From CAWEQW01 sp963811365 (GTDB lineage: Bacteria; Actinomycetota; Actinomycetes; Propionibacteriales; Nocardioidaceae), in the NCBI GenBank assembly GCA_963811365.1, contig CAWEQW010000004.1, positions 1-64,000 on the forward strand: DNA of 64,000 nt, read 5' to 3'. A program made the position numbers and the translations under genes. Shown piece after piece: positions 61,188 through 64,000 of the stretch. Numbering within the stretch: the stretch's first letter is position 1; each line of letters starts with the position of its first letter. The notes beneath the pieces are model-generated. The model had not been told where the DNA came from. It ran no database searches and saw only the letters and a program-made list of their open reading frames with translations.

Positions 61188-62380
61188 CCCCGTCACGACG
61201 CGGAAACCCGCGCGTGGGGCCCCTGGTGGCCCGGCACGACCAGGTTCCGCTGCTCGACGTCGACGCCCTGCTCGACGACCGCGACACGCACATCATCGTG
61301 TGCTGCGGGTCGGGAGGTGTCGGCAAGACGACCACCTCGGCGGCGCTGGCGCTGCGCGCGGCGGAGCGAGGCCGGAAGGTGGTCGTGCTCACCATCGACC
61401 CGGCCCGCCGGCTCGCGCAGTCGATGGGCATCGAGGCGCTCGACAACATCCCGCGCCCGGTCCCCGGCCTCGAGGACGCCACAGGCTCCCTCGACGCGAT
61501 GATGCTCGACATGAAGCGGACGTTCGACGAGGTCGTGGAGAGCCAGGCCAGCCGCGAGAAGGCCGCGCAGATCCTCGCGAACCCCTTCTACCAGGCGCTC
61601 TCCAGCTCGTTCGCCGGGACGCAGGAGTACATGGCGATGGAGAAGCTGGGACAGCTGCACCAGGACGCCCAGCAGACCGGGCACTGGGACCTCATCGTCG
61701 TGGACACTCCGCCGTCCCGCTCGGCGCTGGACTTCCTCGACGCGCCGGAGCGGCTCTCCAGCTTCCTCGACGGCCGGTTCATCCGGATCCTGCTGGCCCC
61801 GGCCCGCGGTCCGGCGCGGCTGATCACCGCGGGCTTCTCGATGATCACCAACGCGCTCACCAAGATCCTCGGCACCCAGCTGCTGCGAGACGTGCAGACG
61901 TTCGTGGCGGCGTTCGACACGCTCTTCGGCGGCTTCCGCGCCCGCGCGCAGAAGACCTTCGAGCTGCTGCAGGCCGAAGGTACGGCGTTCCTGGTGATCG
62001 CCGCGCCGGAGCCGGACGCGCTCCGCGAGGCGGCGTACTTCGTGGAGCGGCTGAACGAGGATCGGATGCCGCTCGCGGGGCTCGTCGTGAACCGGGCCAG
62101 CCAGGTGCCCGCGGGGGTCGTGTCCCGGGAGGAGGCGCTCGCGGCGGCCGAGCGGCTGAGTCGACAGGTCGAGGCACGGGACTCCGAGGACGTCGCGCTC
62201 ACGGCGGGGCTGTTGCGGCTGCACGCCGACCGCACGCTCATGGTGGAGCGGGAGACCCGGCTGCGTCGTCGCTTCGAGGCCGCGCACCCCGACGTGGCGA
62301 CTGTCGTCGTACCCGCGCTGTCCACGGACGTGCACGACCTCGCCGGTCTCCGCACGGTCGGCGCGCTGCTGGCCGGCTGA
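61184..62380 (+). CDS. ArsA/MinD-like ATPase, second of pair (Rv3680-like)
   Basis: This 398-residue ArsA-type ATPase has Walker A in CCGSGGVGKTTTSAALALRA, switch I with TIDPARRLAQSMG and switch II with LIVVDTPPSRSALDFLDAP. The block LLAPARGPARLITAGFSMIT is hydrophobic and may contact a client or the membrane. It is co-translated with the first ATPase gene. whiB4 follows in convergent orientation, as in mycobacteria. Confidence 0.9.
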   Translation: MTPSRRGNPRVGPLVARHDQVPLLDVDALLDDRDTHIIVCCGSGGVGKTTTSAALALRAAERGRKVVVLTIDPARRLAQSMGIEALDNIPRPVPGLEDATGSLDAMMLDMKRTFDEVVESQASREKAAQILANPFYQALSSSFAGTQEYMAMEKLGQLHQDAQQTGHWDLIVVDTPPSRSALDFLDAPERLSSFLDGRFIRILLAPARGPARLITAGFSMITNALTKILGTQLLRDVQTFVAAFDTLFGGFRARAQKTFELLQAEGTAFLVIAAPEPDALREAAYFVERLNEDRMPLAGLVVNRASQVPAGVVSREEALAAAERLSRQVEARDSEDVALTAGLLRLHADRTLMVERETRLRRRFEAAHPDVATVVVPALSTDVHDLAGLRTVGALLAG

Positions 62381-62442
62381 CCCCGCGTGCAGGCACGCGC
62401 GAACGGCGGCCGCGCCCGCCCGTCCCGATGTCGCGCGGTCGC

Positions 62443-62745
62443 TCAGGCGGTGCTGGCGACCAGCTGCGCGGTCGACTGGTGGTCGGCCATCGCGGTCTCG
62501 AGCAGGTGTCGCCACGAGGTGACGTTCGGGCGCTTGCGCAGAAGTGCCCGGCGCTCGCGCTCGGTCATGCCACCCCACACCCCCCACTCGATCTGGTTGT
62601 CGAGCGCCTCCGCGAGGCACTCGGTGCGCACCGGACAGCCGGAGCACAGCTGCTTGGCGCGGTTCTGCGCGGCTCCGCGCACGAACAGCTCGTCAGGGCG
62701 TGTCTGGTTGCACAGCGCCCTGGTCGCCCAGTCTTCGTTCCACAT
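62443..62745 (-). CDS. whiB4: WhiB4-like iron-sulfur transcription factor
   Basis: This 100-residue Wbl protein has four cysteines that bind a [4Fe-4S] cluster: one in ALCNQTRPDELF, two in CSGCPVRTEC and the last at the end of that block. The signature WGVWGGMTERERRAL and a basic C-terminus follow. WhiB4 is a redox-sensing regulator of oxidative stress genes. The ATG at 62745 gives the normal Wbl N-terminus MWNEDWATRALC. Position next to the ArsA pair and ponA2 supports the WhiB4 name. Confidence 0.92.
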   Translation of the reverse strand: MWNEDWATRALCNQTRPDELFVRGAAQNRAKQLCSGCPVRTECLAEALDNQIEWGVWGGMTERERRALLRKRPNVTSWRHLLETAMADHQSTAQLVASTA

Positions 62746-63096
62746 GGCCTTGTCCCTCCGAGAAGGGCCCACCTCCCAGCGAGCCTTTACCGATTCCCCA
62801 CTAGAAAAGGTAAAGACTCTTTCTGCCACAAAACAGACACGGAGGGAGCAAATCTCACTAGTCACAAAGGACTATCGGCGCGGGACGTTCGTCGCTTAAC
62901 GGTGAGCCAGGGGATATCTGAGGGTGCGCAAAGGGTCATGTGTGACATCGGGCGAATCGTCGGATGTGCCGGGCTTAGCCCGTTCAGGCTACGTCCGGGA
63001 TGATCCACCCGGCACGCCGGGCGCGCACGGTGCGTGACAGACGGCACGACATGCGCTAGGCGCGACGTCGCGTCGAGGTCCCGTAGTCTGGGGACC
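62746..63096. other. Intergenic region between whiB4 and ponA2
   Basis: These 351 bases hold no gene. An AT-richer patch at about 62,790-62,880 probably carries the whiB4 promoter on the minus strand. I see no clear operator or small RNA. The ponA2 promoter should lie in the right part. Confidence 0.5.
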
Positions 63097-64000
63097 ATGT
63101 CAGCGCGCAGAACCGACCGCCTCAAGCCGGCGAGCGTCGTCTCCCACCTGGGGGTCATGGTAGCCGTGGCCGCCGTCATGGGCCTTCTCGTCGCCGGCCT
63201 CGTGATCCCGTTCGCCGGGATCGCCGGTCTCAGCGCGCGCACCGCCGCGGAGGGCATGGACAAGCTCCCGGCCCAGCTGGTCGCCGAACCGCTCGCCCAG
63301 CGCACCCGGCTGGTGACGACCAACGGCCGCACGCTGGCGACGATCTACGACCAGAACCGGGTCAACGTGCCGTTGGCCCGGGTGGCACCGATCATGCGCC
63401 AGGCGATCGTGGCGATCGAGGACTACCGGTTCTACGAGCACGGCGCGCTCGACCTGCGCGGCACGCTCCGCGCCTTCGTCACCAACCAGGGCGCCAACGG
63501 CACCGTCCAGGGCGGCTCGTCGATCACCCAGCAGATGGTGAAGATGACGCTGGTCAACCAGGCCAACACGGCCAAGGAGCGGGCCGCAGCCACCGCGGAC
63601 ACCTACCAGCGCAAGCTCAACGAGCTCCGCTACGCGATCGCCTTCGAGCAGAAGTACTCCAAGGACTGGATCCTCGAGCGCTACCTGAACATCGCCTACT
63701 TCGGCGACGGCGCCTACGGCGTCCAGGCCGCCGCCCGGCACTACTTCTCCAAGCCCGCCTCCCGGCTGACCCTGCCGGAGGCGGCGATGCTCGCGGGCCT
63801 GGTCAAGAACCCGACCGGTTACAACCCGGCGGTCTACCCGAGCGCGGCGCGCGACCGTCGCAACACTGTGATCGCCCGGATGGCGCAGCTCAACGTGGTC
63901 TCCAGCTCAGAGGCCAACGCCGCCGAGAGCAGCCGGCTGGGACTGCGCATCACGCCCGCCCGCAACGGCTGCGTCTCGTCGATGGCGCCGTTCTTCTGCG
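63097..64000 (+). CDS. ponA2: Class A penicillin-binding protein, PonA2-like (partial)
   Basis: The first 301 residues of a bifunctional peptidoglycan synthase are present; the gene runs off the window. A cytoplasmic start and one membrane helix (VAVAAVMGLLVAGLVIPFAG) precede the glycosyltransferase domain. That domain has AIEDYRFYEHGALDLRGTLR, with its catalytic Glu, then GGSSITQQMVK, the RYLNIAYFGDGAYGVQAAA block and LPEAAMLAGLVKNPTGYNP. The transpeptidase domain should follow beyond 64,000. It corresponds to Rv3682 by order. Confidence 0.93.
   Translation, partial: MSARRTDRLKPASVVSHLGVMVAVAAVMGLLVAGLVIPFAGIAGLSARTAAEGMDKLPAQLVAEPLAQRTRLVTTNGRTLATIYDQNRVNVPLARVAPIMRQAIVAIEDYRFYEHGALDLRGTLRAFVTNQGANGTVQGGSSITQQMVKMTLVNQANTAKERAAATADTYQRKLNELRYAIAFEQKYSKDWILERYLNIAYFGDGAYGVQAAARHYFSKPASRLTLPEAAMLAGLVKNPTGYNPAVYPSAARDRRNTVIARMAQLNVVSSSEANAAESSRLGLRITPARNGCVSSMAPFFC

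Noticed and set aside
1..64000. CRISPR array, rRNA operon or replication origin
   Set aside because: No regularly spaced short repeats, no rRNA segments and no DnaA-box cluster were seen on reading both strands.

Overview
The window comes from a high-GC Gram-positive chromosome, most likely a Nocardioides-like actinobacterium (Propionibacteriales). Supporting signs are the uniformly high GC, the many GTG starts, a WhiB protein, a BldG-type anti-anti-sigma factor, a DUF222/HNH nuclease, an MFS-thymidylate kinase fusion, and a gene order that matches the topA to ponA2 block of Mycobacterium and Streptomyces. The species call is an inference; no rRNA is present.

Bases 1-11,600 are an accessory region ending at a tRNA-Thr(CGT) gene. 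It holds a complete ISKra4-type element with visible terminal inverted repeats, and an IS1182-type element sitting exactly between two 130-bp direct repeats that split an unknown gene. It also holds an ECF sigma factor followed by the relic of a glyoxalase gene, a DUF222/HNH nuclease and a decayed SulP permease. Two toxin-antitoxin modules (VapBC45-like and ParE-like) are each bounded by 44-bp copies of the 3' half of the tRNA-Thr gene. The result reads as a stacked array of toxin-antitoxin cassettes anchored on a tRNA, with no integrase nearby.

Bases 11,766-25,381 are a conserved, mostly leftward block: a ureohydrolase, a secreted alpha/beta hydrolase, holB, a fused MFS-tmk, topA, a methyltransferase, a proton-pumping pyrophosphatase, an anti-sigma kinase and bldG. 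A Ski2-like helicase diverges from bldG. At 28,326-33,261 lies the minimal actinobacterial Tad pilus operon (ssd-tadA-tadB-tadC-DUF4244-two TadE-like genes). Next come two small RNAs placed as in mycobacteria: 6C, with three C-rich hairpin loops, and a probable Ms1-type RNA. They flank an HAD phosphatase gene.

Bases 34,780-48,273 carry a degenerate Fic-fold protein, two conserved unknowns, a permease gene broken by many frameshifts, and an acetate system. The acetate system is a LytS/LytR two-component pair, a DUF485-like protein, an SSS symporter, a SatP transporter with a near-consensus CRP site upstream, and acetyl-CoA synthetase. NhaA, a holin-like membrane protein and an EphE-like hydrolase follow.

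Bases 48,286-64,000 follow the Mycobacterium order marP - Nudix - tlpA - nth - crp - MBL hydrolase - Nudix - RidA - DUF4177 - two ArsA-like ATPases - whiB4 - ponA2. Between DUF4177 and the ATPases a 5-kb insertion carries a one-component styrene/indole monooxygenase (StyA2B type), an AbiEi-like gene bounded by about 63-bp inverted repeats, and a 3-oxoacid CoA-transferase.

A caution on data quality: single-base frameshifts occur in genes expected to be essential or conserved (tmk, topA, crp, nth, tlpA), and dense clusters of them lie at 37.4-38.7 kb and 50.8-53.0 kb. Many of these breaks are probably sequence errors rather than real pseudogenes.
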